Positions 35,446 to 48,979 of a stretch of DNA of 64,000 bases are shown in pieces (position 1 is the first letter of the stretch; the number at the start of each line of letters is the position of its first letter). The notes under the pieces are model-generated. The model saw only the letters and a list, made by a program, of their open reading frames with translations, did not search any database and was not told the DNA's origin. Origin of the DNA: Liolophura sinensis (lineage: Eukaryota > Mollusca > Polyplacophora > Chitonida > Chitonidae). The stretch is taken from positions 55,464,984-55,528,983 of the forward strand of contig NC_088300.1 of the NCBI RefSeq assembly GCF_032854445.1, in the 5' to 3' direction. The position numbers and the translations under genes are program-made.

Positions 35446-35830
35446 CTTAAAACTATGCACAAATATACTTTCATTTATTTTTTTAGATTTTTGTAAAATG
35501 AGTTAAAGGCATTTGAATTCTAGGGTGGGCTCTATGGACAATGCTATCAGAGGTTAGGAACTCTGACATCACAGGAAGTTTATCCCAGTCTAATCACCAC
35601 ACTGAATGTTGGAATAACTCTTTTTAGCTATGAGTAACAGATTGCTGAAATAATGTTCCCAAAAATTCCTTCTGTTTAACATCAAGGAAAAAAGGTGATG
35701 TGATGTCAGAGTTCCTAAATACCATCAGTATGGCTCACTAAGCCCACCACAGTATTCAAATATTTGAATACTCTTCAAAAAATCTAAAAAAATAAATGAA
35801 AGTATTTTTTCGCTAGTTTTCAGTTGTGTG
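35446..35830. mobile_element. Fold-back element with long terminal inverted repeats
   Basis: The left arm, about 35464-35575 (TTTCATTTATTTTTTTAGAT ... AGGAACTCTGACATCAC), is the imperfect reverse complement of about 35698-35818 (GTGATGTCAGAGTTCCTAAA ... ATCTAAAAAAATAAATGAAA). There is no ORF in the central part. MITE-like. Confidence 0.75.
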
Positions 35831-35939
35831 TATGTTGCACCTTACTCCATATTTTAGCTATTCTTTCACTTTAAAAAAGATGTTTGAAATGAATGTTTTG
35901 GCAAAAAATTTTAGACTAACATTTCACACAGAAAGCAGA

Positions 35940-36092
35940 TTATTTATTTGATTGGTGTTTTACGCCGTACTCAAAAATATTTCACTTCTACGACGACAGC
36001 TAGCATTATGGTGGGAGGAAGCTGGGCAGAAACTCACAACCATCTGCAGGCAGCTGACCGACCTTCCCACAAATGGCTGAAGAGGTACAACA
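35940..36092 (-). mobile_element. SINE (family A) truncated copy
   Basis: Tail and body only (GATTGGTGTTTTACGCCGTA, TTATGGTGGGAGGAAGC, CTGACCGACCTTCCCAC). It stops before the tRNA-like head. It lies directly beside the fold-back element. Confidence 0.85.
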
Positions 36093-36601
36093 AGTAGAAG
36101 TACACTGCACGCTCAGGCTGGCATAATGTCCTGCATAATCAACAGGTTTTTGACAAAATGTGAAAAATGCTGTACCTAATTGAACAGTCCAAATCCTTAT
36201 AGCTTTATCAACAGATAAGGGAAGTCAAGCATTTAACCTGTTGACATGGGGTGTCAAGCTAAATGGAGTAGTATGGCTTATCACAGAGCTACATTATACC
36301 CCTGTGTATTTGTGTGGTTTGGCAAAATGCCTCAGAGAGGAGTAAAAAACTGGCTGTCCCCTTCTATATTCAGATTTCTCCATTTCTGCGTATTCAACCT
36401 GTTCCAACAGTGTTTGCCAAAATGTTACCATAAATAAATAGAGCCGAGATCTGACCTGTTCCTGTAACTCTGTAGAGCAGGTGTTAACATGCCCATGGTC
36501 AGTAATGTAAGCAGAACATTATATATGTACCCAATTAGCAGAATTTAAATACACAGCCTAAATAGTATACATCTATACAGATTATGTGATCTTTTATTGC
36601 A

Positions 36602-36841
36602 GGGTCCTCCGTGGCCAAGGGGGTTAGCACGCCAGAAAGGCACAATGCCCCACGAGCCTCCCACCAATGTGGTCTCTGTGAGTTCAGGTCCAGTTCATGC
36701 TGGCTTCCTCTCTGGTCATACGTGGGAAGGTCTGCCACCAACCTACGTTTGTCCCTGGTTTCCTCCCACCATAATGTTGGTCGCTGTCCTATAACTGAAA
36801 TATTCTTGAGTACGGCATAAAACACCAATAAAAATAAATAA
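36602..36841 (+). mobile_element. tRNA-derived SINE (family A), full length, plus orientation
   Basis: The head GGGTCCTCCGTGGCCAAGGG carries TTAGCACGCC and a B-box-like GAGTTCAGGTCCAG. The body and the tail GAGTACGGCATAAAACACCA are complete and end in AAATAAATAA. A direct repeat ATCTTTTAT (36589-36597 and 36842-36850) may be the target duplication. Confidence 0.88.
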
Positions 36842-37027
36842 ATCTTTTATCACAAGCTGACAGAACTGGTTTATTTGTGCAGATTCATTTCTTTAAGCTT
36901 TTAAGTGTTATAAGACACTTGGCATTGTTGAGGAGTGGTTTTGAAGTTACACCTGACCTCTACATGAGTTATTATATTTTGTTTATATTTATGACATTCT
37001 CTAGCACTATCACTGAAAAAAAGATTT

Positions 37028-37172
37028 TTTTTATTTGATTGGCGCTTAACACCCATACCAGCATAAAGATGGGAAGGAATTGGGCAGAGCCCGCGGAAAG
37101 CCTACGACCATCCGCAGGTTGGTGTTACACCTTCCCACGTTCAGCCGGAGAAGAAGCCAGCAGCCAGCATGA
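37028..37172 (-). mobile_element. SINE (family A) truncated and diverged copy
   Basis: Tail TTATTTGATTGGCGCTTAAC and body CGACCATCCGCAGGTTGG, CCTTCCCACGTTCAGCCGGA. It has no tRNA-like head and its mid-body is deleted. Confidence 0.8.
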
Positions 37173-39229
37173 CCTACAGATTATTGGACAGCTATTTTCA
37201 TAGAATAATATCATGTGTCTGATAGAGAACTTTCCAAAACTATCTTGGTGCCTAATGATCACAGTACCTATTTCGTTCTACCCTACACTGTCACCACCAC
37301 TACATGTATGTATGTGTGCACAATTTTGGGGATCCCCTAAGCCCTTTGAATAAGAACACAATCCCATCAAATCTATGCACGTAGCTGTAGATCTTATACA
37401 CTTTAATACATATCTACTCTCTAAGGCTTGAAAGATTAATGCTGAATTTCATAAAGAATATCCCCAAAATGGTAAAATATTTTAGCGAAAAACACAAATG
37501 TACATATTAGTAAATAATTGGTGCTAGTACTTTACATATCATCAACCAGACAAATTCATCAGAAAATTCAGGGAACTACACACGTAGCTCTACACCCTAC
37601 TGATAATGTCAGCAAAGAATATCTTTTTTCTGACATTAATAAAGTGACTTCCCCCCAAATTGATAAAAGAACCGCTGTCTACCCTCCCTGCATACTGATA
37701 TTATGTAACAATCTTTAACAGAACTATATGTATTTCAATATTCATGAACACAATCCTCTTATGCATGTCAGGAATTAAACTACTAGTGGATCTCCATGCT
37801 TCAGTTGCAAAAAAAATTTGCGAAAACTAGTTTCATCTATAATATCTTTCTGGATGAATGTGTTCGTCCATTAATGTAGCCTTCAGCGTATTAGTTCAGA
37901 CACCTAAGCAAACTGAACAGCAATCAATCCTGATATGAACATTAATATAAACATGACACACACTTGTATAAATACATGTAAGACAAAGATGCAGGAAAAA
38001 AAGTAAATGCTTGTACAGACAATTAAAGATGTTGTGCTTTCTAGGCACTAATTACACAGCCACAACCAAGGTTAATTAACAAGTGCACAGTGACGTGTAG
38101 AACTAGGAAATAACTGTACTTCACATAAGTCTGATTCACACTGTAAATATCTGGTATTGTTAAAACAGTACTAAACAACTGACAACTGACAACATACATG
38201 CACTTGTACATGTCTAACCAATCAACCCTCAGGCACCGTGTAACCGTACAGCCGCACACTACTCTTACATTACATGGCATTTCCCTCATTAACCTGTCAA
38301 TATAAGAGCTTTACTACCGCTAACTCCATGTCCATGCACTTCCCCATCAATAAACCTGTACATGAGAATTCAATATGAGAATGCTTACTTGTGCAAAATA
38401 CACAACAATCTCCACACTTATAAAAGAACTTACCAAGCTGCATGAAATTCCAAACTTCATACATGTACCTGTGTAGAAAATAACAACTGTCAGTACCCGT
38501 TAGACTAACATGGAATCATGTTCCGTGTTACACTAAAGACACCGTTAGACTTCACCTTCCTATCCCCTCACCTGGCTGCCATTGCCAACTATTGTGTTAC
38601 GTGTATTCAAGCCTTCAGGGAACAGCTTCATCATCCCTGCACAACATCACATATAAACAAGTTTTCTATGTGTGGTCTTTTTTTGGGCTCCAATGAAGTC
38701 TCTTGTGTTTCTTTGTTTATTTAGATGAGGCACAAAGTAAGCCAGCCCACTGTACAAACAACCCAATCACACCACTTTACAATTCACTGACTAAACACTA
38801 AAAAGTTATTCACCTGAGAAAATGGACTACAAATTGTGACATTAAATAAAATACATGTACAACATTCTATTATACAATCTCTCATGATTCAAACCACAAG
38901 CTTGTATGGACACTGACTCCTTTATTGTCTATAAACTTATGAACTCGTAACTTATCAAGTATCATACAATAATGAAATGCATTAAAACGTCTAATATTCT
39001 AATATGGTCTAATATTTCTGTCACCCCTTAGCTTTTTGATAAGGCAGACCTTTTAGTTATTTTGCAGCAGACTGATTAAGATTGGAATGGTTAATAAACA
39101 CGGCTGGGTGAAATGACTGTATGACTGTCTATGTCACTAGTTCTTCCATGGTCAAACAGTTAAACCATCAAAATCTTTACTCCCCACTTTGGTAAAGTAA
39201 AACCTATACACCATTACAGTTAAACCAAT
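37173..39229. other. Non-coding, nothing recognised
   Basis: AT-rich with many TACATGTA words. No exon recognised. Confidence 0.45.
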
Positions 39230-39705
39230 CCATCCAGTAATGACTCCACTGCCTATTTCTTCTATGCCAATTCTTTCACCAGTCATGCTCAAAACCATTT
39301 GATCTACCACTACAACATCCATTATTGTTCCCACAATGATTCCATCTAGCCCTTCAGCCCTGTGCCATCCATCCAACAAGCTTGCTTTGACACTTCCATT
39401 TAACCCTGTAGCCTTATGCCAATCCATCTAGCACTATTGTTACAATCCTTCCAAATTGACCTGAAGTCCTCTGACACTCCACCCAGCAATGTTGCTACCA
39501 TTCTTCCACCTTGCCCTCTGGCACTTTGCCAGCCCACCTAACAATGTTGCTACAGTTTTTCCACTTGTTAAAATAATCCATCTAGCAACATATGGTTTGG
39601 TGTCAACCCATAAAGCATTGTTGCTACAATACTTTCACTTAGCCCTGTAGGCTTACGCTAATCCATCTATCATTATGCTACAATTCTTCTATCCAGCCCA
39701 AGTCA
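39230..39705. repeat. Degenerate tandem repeat, period about 60 bp
   Basis: Recurring words in order: AATCCATCTAGCA, (AA)TGTTGCTACA, TTCTTCCAC, AGCCCTGTAG(G/C)CTTA(T/C)GC. The copies differ a lot, so the array is old. Confidence 0.7.
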
Positions 39706-39752
39706 AGCACCCTCCATCAAGAAAATTCTGCATCTGAGAGTACATGTATACT

Positions 39753-39846
39753 ATTTATTTATCTGATTGGTGTTTTATGCTGTACTCAAAAATATTTCAC
39801 TAATACGATGGTGGCCAGCACTATGGTGGGAGGAAACCGGGCAGTT
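39753..39846 (-). mobile_element. SINE (family A) 3' fragment
   Basis: The tail TTTATCTGATTGGTGTTTTA leads through ATACGATGGTGGCCAGCA to GGGAGGAAACCGGGCAG, where similarity stops abruptly. 5'-truncated. No target duplication recognised. Confidence 0.85.
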
Positions 39847-41792
39847 ACTAAGTCAAGGTAGCCAATGATGCAGAGATCTCCTCAAATGTTAAAGTTCATT
39901 ATCATACATAAGACATCACATTCAATGCAATGGGTACATTACATTTGCCTTTGCATTAGTACAATTGTACACAGAAATACCTTCCAGCAATCATAACAGA
40001 GGTACCTAAATGACCCTAAATTTAGTTCATGACTATCTTGCCCATTTTTCATGATTCTGAGAGCTATTGAATTTAAAAAAGTGTTTTGAGGTTTGCTTGG
40101 AACATGGGATGATATTTACTGGAAAGTTTTAAATTTCTGCACCAAAACTAATATTTTGTGGCATTTATTTGCCTCTAAATATGCACTTTTGTGGACGAAA
40201 ATTTGGGTCATTTAGGGTATATATACATGTAGATACAGGTTCATGTATATTTAGACATATCCGCAACTCCAAGAAAAGTCAGTGCACCAGTATTTATATC
40301 ATCAAATTTCTATTTACATATTTTTATGTCTTTAACACACCAGCCCTACAGTACCATTACAGCCGTTGAGTAACATTACGTTTTACATATACATGTATCT
40401 TCTGGAATGCTGTGAACACAGATCTACACGTAATTGCAATTAAGTAGCAATTGTCTACTCAGCAGATTCAGGGTATTAACATACAGACTTCTTGTAATAT
40501 TGCACAATGTTCTGCGTATATGCATGTATACACATGTATAAATGTAGTATATGTGTAACAGCCTATAGTGCTCTTAACACAACAGCTTTTACACATAAAG
40601 TGGCAACCGGACTTCCTTAAGTGGCTCACTTCCTCAACCTACAGCTACTTTACATGGGACATTAGATATTGTCCTGGATTTGCAGAGTAGCAGTAATCTA
40701 GTTAGCATTAAAAAAAAAGAATACTACACAAGAGCATACTGTACCTTTGTAGTCTCTATTCAAACTACAGCAAGTGAAATAAAATTCTGTCAGTAGAAAA
40801 CACAAATGAATCGTCCAACCCTTTGTCTTGACCTAGAGATGTCCTGGAACATTATAAGAGAGCACACTATTGTTCTCCAGTCTTAAGAGATGGCCAGTCA
40901 GCATTAACTACAACCATTCTCCCTAGCCACATGCCACATACCCACATGTTTTCTGTTCTGGGCTATTTATTTTCTTATCACTTCTTCCTGGAGGGTGATC
41001 TGATTAATCAGGAGCAGGGACAGGGTTTGGATGATGGCGGTGGTAAGCAGGGTGGAGGGATAGCTGTCAGCTGGAGGACAGGCCCATGTGGGTGAGGGTT
41101 CTTACTGGCTGGACAAGAACTACACATAGCACCAGTCCTACATGTACACTGGTACAAACACATGTAGACTTGTAGATCAATCTTTTCAAGACTTACACAA
41201 AACATGAGTTGGATCACTCATCACATGCCTAAAGAAGTGTACTTCTTTGAAGCTGATTTCAGTTCTCTTCCCACAAATGAGCATCCTCACAATATGAAGT
41301 CATGCATCCCAAATATATATCTTGTGTCCAATAATTTGATAGAAAGGCAAATTCATGGCTATCTACATCCAATCAAATTGGAAAGATGACAAATGAAAGC
41401 TGTTGCTCTGAGGTACAAAATTTAAAAAGTTGTGGAATTGCAAAATAATTCTGAAGAACACTACTACAGTATGCTACCAAACACAAAGTTTAGAACTTCA
41501 ATAAGCATGCCAAAGTACAAAAACCAGCATATTCCACATGACAAAAATTGAACAGGTACTCAAAAACAAGCTCTACACACACATGCACATCATCAGCATG
41601 TACATGTACATAATATAAAAAGATCACTACTTTTCAACTTTTCTCCACCAACTGCTATTGACAAATTCAGCACTATCAGCGTGAACAATCCTTCTTAAGC
41701 GAAACATCTCTGAAAAGCAGTAATTAAAATTTGCGTACATACATTTTACCTTCATGTACATATCTAAGTGTATGGGTAATTGGCAAGTGGCA
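39847..41792. other. Non-coding, nothing recognised
   Basis: No exon or repeat family recognised. Confidence 0.45.
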
Positions 41793-41913
41793 AACCTTGT
41801 GGACCATACATGTACATGTACACCTTACATGTAACCTTGTGGACCATACACGTGCATGTACACCGTACATGTAACCTTGTGGACCATACATGTGTATGTA
41901 CACCTTACAGGTA
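41793..41913. repeat. Minisatellite, 40-bp unit, 3 copies
   Basis: AACCTTGTGGACCATACA starts each unit at 41793, 41833 and 41873. The second half is built from ACATGTAC words. Confidence 0.93.
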
Positions 41914-44487
41914 ACTTGCAAACGTGCGGATGTTAAAGTTTTGATTTATCTATATTTATGTGATACCTACGTGTATGTGATGCCCAGGTGACAGACGTCT
42001 ATGTTTGTTCATCCATCAACACCTGGCATAATGGCAAGAATGGCTTTTTACAAAGACAAAAAAAGTGTCAGCGAATATGACATGTTTATATCACACTCCA
42101 GGAAATTTGATCTTACTCTACATTCCAACTGCTGCGTTATCAGGCAAAGGATGGTGGTAACCTACATGTAAATAAGCTGATTGTACAACAATAGCTGCTT
42201 TGTTAGATTGGCATGCAGAGTTCAACATTCAAGCAGAGTTCATACAGTCTCCAACATTGAGGGTGGCATCAAACAACCCAACCAAGTCGAGAAATTTTAT
42301 GCTAAATTAAAAGCGACACAACAAGTTCTTACAAAAGAAATGTTACACCTCCTCCTTTTTCAGTAAGGACAAGAGTTTCAAATTTCTGCACCGAAGCTAC
42401 AGATATCTAAGATGAACATTGGAACTGGAGAGAACTCACAAGTAGATTCACTGATGCTATATACAGTTACAGATATCTCTACACAAACACGCCCTGTGTA
42501 AGCTATAAAAGTGTCACTGACAACTTAATTACCAACTCATTGAGGTGTATGTAATTTCAAGTGCATATAAATGTATGTTATTGAAAAGGTAATCAAAATA
42601 TTTGGAACCAAATATATGTAGATGATACACCACTTTTACACAGATTTTCAAAGTTGGATATCCTCAGCTGGGTGGAATCCATGTAATGCTTATGAGCATG
42701 TCTCTATGTAATACACACACAACTTGCACCTGTGCATCAAACTTGCAACGTGCCCCTTGCCTCACTCATGAAGAAAAGAGACGCATATCTTTATAACTTA
42801 CTTTTTACTGCAGCAGAGATAGGGCAGCCACATACCAGAAAATCCAAGCTGAGCTGAAAGCAGAAAAAAACCCAAAAACATTTATATTAGCAGATGCATG
42901 TACACCTATGGTTGCCATATAAACCAGTAACCAATCTATCACAAACCCATGTTAGTTCAGAGATATTTAGGTATGTGTAATTGTATTATACACAAACTTC
43001 CTGGAGTTAAAAACCTTGTTACATGTGTTTTCAGGCTGTATCAGTGCAGCAGGGTGGGTACCTTCATGTATACATGCACACATGTCCTAGTCCATTCACC
43101 ACCCAAGTCTACTGGCAGAATGACTGGCTCAGGCTGATACTAATGAAACCTGTTCAATGATTTGTCTCATTAGGGCCTGTAACATGAGCAGTTTGACAGG
43201 CCAGGGGTTGGGCTCAGTTTGTTTATCCTCATATGTGGCCCTGTAGCCTCAGACCCAGGGGCTCCACACTGCTCCACCAAACACAAGGCCTGAGATTGTC
43301 CAGGCGTCCCTGTCTTCACTCCATCCAAGGCTTAGGAGGCGGAAAAAATTTAACCTTACAAAAAACAATGGTTGTCATATAACCTTCAGCATAAACGATA
43401 AATTAACTAGCACCATGTGCAGCTGTGAAGCCTAGATAGTTTTTTCTTGTAACTTCATTAAACCACTGATATATCTGGCCCTTTTAGCTAAACAAATCCA
43501 CAAAGCACAAATGGTCCATGATCTCCCTGGACTGGAGTAGGCCAAAATATGCAAGTTTTCAAATAAACCAGCCACAGCTTGTTTGTTAATCACAACAATT
43601 CATGATAAAAAAAAAAGTGTACTGAGTATTTAGGCTTTCACACAAAAATACTGTCATTACAGCCCTCCCTAAACACAGTACAACAGACCAGGAAAAATTT
43701 AAAAATTTAATTTTAGGTAAATTAAGGTAAACAGTTCCAGCTTATAGACCAGAATAACAGACCGGACAGGTATAAAAACCGGACTTGAGAGGAGTCACCC
43801 ACACTTACTGACCGTAATACAGAAACTACTAACATTTACAGCTGTACCAGGACAAGAGATTCAAAAACAGAATATGCAATATGCCATGATATAGTTTAAT
43901 TTAAGAAAAACGCAGCTACAAAGGCTACCCTTGGAAGACCTTTTTCGTTTACCTCCACCAATTCTTTATATAACATGTATAAGTTCATCCATTTCTGGAC
44001 AGCTTGAAATATATTCTTTTTGAATCTATTACCTTGATATACTGTAGATGTACATGCATCTGTACAATATGGTTTCTATGGTCACATATGCACAGCTGCA
44101 TGTTCTCAATTAGGGTCTTTATACAGGTGCAGTCTATCATTCTGGTTTTCAGGATAGAACAAATTAACACTGGTCTGCTAGCACCAGACCACTGGAAATT
44201 TTATATAAGGACTGCATGGTCTGACAAAATTTGGTGAGAGTTACTGGTGAGGAAATGGGTAGTGTATCTGGGGTGGTGGGGGTGACGAAGACTGACCTTC
44301 TCTCATGTTAAACAGCATATCAGCATGATCTCACTTGTTAATGGCTGCTGGTATCAAATTTTTATGTATAACTTCTGACCTTTTCACAATTTGAGCCAAA
44401 TTTCTACTTTCTGTGCATTTCAATGAAAATGAATGTATACCAACTATATTCTCAGTAAAATCCAGTTAAGGAACATATATTACTCTT
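41914..44487. other. Non-coding; one less AT-rich island at 43140-43335
   Basis: No exon recognised. 43140-43335 is GC-richer than its surroundings and holds TTTGACAGGCC, which contains the Meis/TGIF core TGACAG. A regulatory role is only a guess. Confidence 0.4.
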
Positions 44488-45897
44488 ATTCTTCAACCTT
44501 TTCCCATATAAAAGAGCAACTTTCAGTGCTTTTTATTCACATTTGATTTTGGAGACAAAACAACATGTACATTGGTTGGTGTAAGTTTATCAGTCTACAC
44601 TGATTATTGCCTTCAGAATTAGCTCTGTAGGGCTGTGATTACGTATAATTTCACAGCCCTGTCTTATTCCATATAAGCTTACCTTGAACAAGTCTGTACC
44701 TTTGCTGTCTTTAATATACTACTGCTGGGCACCAAATAATTTGTCTGTCCGTAGTCCTAGTCGTTTCAGCTATCAATTCCAGGCAGGTGTTCCCATGTGT
44801 TATCACCACACAAGCATGAAATTAGTGAAAACTGGATTAATTTTAACTCCAACTGCCATGTTCGAATGCACACTCCCCACAGCCCATACAAGGAAGATAA
44901 CTACTGACATTACTAGCAATTAGTATATTTCGTACATCTTGTTTAATCTATTCTTTAATGGTTTGAAAAATGTTTTTGTTCATCAATGTTGATTATGGGT
45001 TCCCCCTACGTCATCATATTTGTGAGACTGATCCTAAACAAGTAGTCAGCATGCGTGTCAAAAGGTCTAACTTGCCTTATAGTGGCAGTGATAATTGTAT
45101 ACATGATTCTCTTCACTGTGAGGAGTATGCATTCAAACATGGTGGTTGGAGTTGCAATTTATCCACTTTCCACTAGTTTCATGCTTGTGTGGATTTATCA
45201 GTCACATGGGAACACCTACCTGGAATTGATAGGTGAGATGACTATGACTATGGACAGACATATCATTTGGTGCTCTCCTGTAGTACATTAAAGGTGGAAA
45301 AAACATAAAAATCACATAAAATTCAGATGAAAGAGTGTGAAAAGTGAGTTGTAAATGTGATCTTCAATATTTTTTTCAATTTTTCTATCAACAGAAAATA
45401 CACTTGAAATTAACGTTTGCATGGTGGGTATTTATAACAGGGACCACTATTTGGTATTTATAGTCTTTGTGAAATAATGTTATAAATGAGAACTTAATAC
45501 ATACATGTTAAATAAATATATTTGCACTAGAATTTAGTCTTTTCAGCTAACAAATGTGTTAAGCATGGATTTTGATTGTATTTATATTTTTAATATATTC
45601 ATAAATATTGTTATAATTCACACTAAATGCATATGTATGCAATTAAAAAAATATTAAAAATATTAAAGACCATATTTGCAGATAAATTCTGATGCTCTTT
45701 CATCTGATTCTGATATCATATTTACGTTTTCTTCTCCTTTAAAGCCAGAAAGGGAAATACAGATGTGTTCAAGGTAAGATTATGGAACAAGACAGGGCTG
45801 TGATAGTATACATGTATGTAATCACAGCCCTACAGATCTACTTCAGAGTATGATTGAATAATCACTAGTTGCAAGCATGCAAAAAGGTTGAAGAATT
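44488..45897. mobile_element. TIR element, about 1.4 kb
   Basis: The left arm, about 44488-44690 (ATTCTTCAACCTTTTCCC ... CTGTAGGGCTGTGATTACGT), is the imperfect reverse complement of 45770-45897 (... AATCACAGCCCTACAG ... AAAAAGGTTGAAGAAT). Each arm also has its own internal palindrome: AGGGCTGTGAT...TCACAGCCCT at 44629-44660, and its counterpart at 45793-45831. There is no transposase-like ORF. It is related to the short element at 16855-17049. Another inner inverted pair sits near 45300 and 45700 (ATCTGATTCTGAT-type words). Confidence 0.6.
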
Positions 45898-47064
45898 ACA
45901 GTACTGGTGAGTAACAAAATGACAAACAACTATACCCAGACTTTAGTACTATAGCCAACCCTGCCTGTAATACATGTACATGTCAGTATAAATGCTATCC
46001 ATACAGTACAGTTTCTTCCTGGTAGATCATAACATGAAGAAAGTACTTGTAGTATAGGCAGAATGAGATGTACAAGTATCTGTAGGTCCGTATTACCTTC
46101 CTATTGTATGGGTCCCATTACCAACATCCACATTTTATCTACAAAACCCCTCCAGGAACTTTTGAGCTACTAACAGCTAGCTAACCAAAGATGCCATGAA
46201 GGTCAGTCTTTTATGACTCAAAGTAAACACTGCAGATAATTCTAGTCACACTAGCCTTTGAACCATAATCAGGTGCTCATCTGGAGACTAGGTGTGTAAA
46301 CAGATGGAGACCTGTTCTTTTGCGAATTATACACATTAACTTAGCCCCACCTGCAAAAGAACATAACTAACTGGAATTTATTTGCAGGTTGTTAGTGGGA
46401 AGCAGGATACGTAAAGTCTTGGTGCTTGGCTGTGGATCAAGCTAGAATAAATGATTGTACATCAAATTTTATCATCTCAGCCTTGAACACATTAATTTAG
46501 CCAGTAACCATATACCACTGAAAATTAACTGTGAGATTTATAGTATGATATCAAGTGCTTATTCATAGAATCTAGTTCAAGAACAGTGATCATTTCATTT
46601 CCTGAATATCACTGAAGACGTACCATTCTTAGAAAATCATCAAAAAGTTCATATTTTTGTTTCATACTGAACATGCATGTCTAATGTTACAGGATCCTAT
46701 ACAAAATTAGGTCCTACTCTATGTTAAGACCCAAATCATTATCCATATGTATACATTTTTTTACTGTATCTCATAGCAGATTTATAATGTACTGGACATG
46801 AATATGAAGGCACAACAACAGGAACAAGATCTGGGTACTTTAGACCTAGTATGGAAATTACAGGAAAATACCAAAATGACTCAAGTCAAAGTTTACTAAT
46901 TGATGGGAATGATGATGAATTCTACCTACATCTAAAGTTGATCAGATTCATAAAGTATCTTTCCTCAGTCCTAACACAGGTTGTACAAGGAGGGTATGTG
47001 GCATTGTTATACCAATGAAAAAAGGCATTTCAGATGATATAAATTTTGATATATTATGTTATAG
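45898..47064. other. Non-coding, nothing recognised
   Basis: AT-rich. No exon or repeat family recognised. Confidence 0.45.
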
Positions 47065-47078
47065 AAGATGATCATTAA

Positions 47079-47254
47079 TTTTTTACATTTATTTGATTTG
47101 TGGTTTAGGCCGTACTCAAAATTATTCCACTTATACAACAGTGGCAAGCATTATGATGGGAGGAAACCTGGCAGAGCTGGGTGGCGGGGTGAAACAACGA
47201 CAATCCGCTGCCAGACCTTCCCACGTACGGCCGGAGAGGAAGCCAGCATGAGCT
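47079..47254 (-). mobile_element. 5'-truncated SINE (family A) with perfect 14-bp target duplication
   Basis: Tail and body only, ending at AGGAAGCCAGCATGAGCT. It is flanked by AAGATGATCATTAA at 47065-47078 and 47255-47268. The tRNA-like head is absent, yet the duplication is perfect, so the copy was truncated at insertion. Confidence 0.93.
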
Positions 47255-47268
47255 AAGATGATCATTAA

Positions 47269-48979
47269 CATGCTGAAGGCGGAATCATACTTTAACCATC
47301 AGCCTAGTTGAAATAAATTAGACATGATCTTGATCTGTGCTTTGAAGTGATCACATTTGGAACTTAATTTGATCAAACTCTAACAGGTGGCAGTTGATCA
47401 AACATGCAGCAGTACTAACGACTGGATGTTTAAATATATGACGACAAAAAGAGTAAAACACAGAATAAGCTATAGTAATAATGATGTCTCCAAAACTGTT
47501 TTAAGTCCAACTCTAAGTACAGTTCGCATGTACATGTAAATGTTATTCAGCCATTCTCTTTTTTATTTCCCCTTTCTTTGTCTAGGAGGGAATGGTATTT
47601 ATTTACATAGTAGGTGTAAAAGTGGAGTAATTGAAATTACTGCCAAGGCATTTATTCTCTACCTTGAGTCTTATGCAGCAAGTTACTTACATGCAGATGT
47701 GCACCCGCCTCCCCCTGTCCCGCCTCCATGACCCATTTAATACTGAGCTCTGCTTTTCTTAATTGTCTTTTCACAGCAATTAAGCATATTCTTTCACAAG
47801 AGAAAGAAGCAGTTATCAAGGCATTGTTGTCTTGATTGAAGCTTAAATTATCTCTGTCTGATATAGTGAACTACCTCAAGTGTGGGAGAAAAGGCAACAT
47901 ATCAGCTGTAAATGGCATATGCACGTGTATCTGTTGGACAAGACACATCTAAATATAACTAAGTCTGTGCTGCCTGTGGATCAGTTTTAAGGCTCTAGCA
48001 CCTGGTCAACAGCCTTGTTATTTTCTCATGACATTTGCACAAGAAATTAAGAACTACATGTACAATGAATATCGTGTGAATTATCACATAATGACGTTAA
48101 AATGTCTTTAAGTTTAGGCTGTTAAAAATATGTACATGTATGTAACATGCTTGGGGCTTTACAACATATTCAACATTCTTCAGTCAAATGACAAGAAGTC
48201 ATCATTAAGTGTGTGTACATAAGTCTCTTACTGTGTCTTCATGTGGCAGGGCAAACCTGTGCCACCAAAATGCATCTGCCACTGACATATCATGCCAAAG
48301 ACACCAGACATGAAATCCCACCCTGTTACAGTCCACTGGGCGGACTACTTTCTTTGTTCTAACCTCTCAAAGTTGAGTTCCAAGCAAAGCCACTTCTATA
48401 GTCTTTGGTATGACCCAACCCACATTTGATCCCAGTCTCCATAAATATGTGTATTGTGCCATGTACAAATTTAGAACATGAGATCCTTTCTCAATACTTT
48501 CAATGATAATGGGAAAATACATGCATCATTCAATGGAAATTAAAATAAAGCTTTTACTTCTTGTCTCTTTTCGAAATATGTTGTTTCTACTTTATACATG
48601 GTTTTGGCATAAAATTTTACAGTGGAATCTGTTTATTGATCACAGAAGAATGCTTTCTGGTTTCTTTCCACATGCCTCCAAAAGATCACTTTTATAGGCC
48701 AAATTTTAGGCCATTTAACGCTGACAGTCAAAAAAAAAACATCAAATATTACTGGCACCACTGAAGTTCATTTTAAAAGAATATACTGTAATGCCTATTG
48801 AAACTTAATTTTTAATGAACAAATGAAGCAGGTTTTGCCATAAATATGGTCATTAAAACTGTGAATGATGTGACCACAGGGCAGGTTGGAATGACCACTC
48901 TGAAAATGGACTTGTTGCATCTTTCCAGCATTAGGGAAATTTTACAAATGATCGACACATGTAAATTCCCAACCTATGA
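47269..48979. other. Non-coding
   Basis: No exon recognised. The segment 47600-47880 has CCGCCTCCCC/CCCGCCTCC words (GC-box-like) and AATTGAAATTACT/CAATTAAGC words. It may be regulatory, but evidence is weak. Confidence 0.4.
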
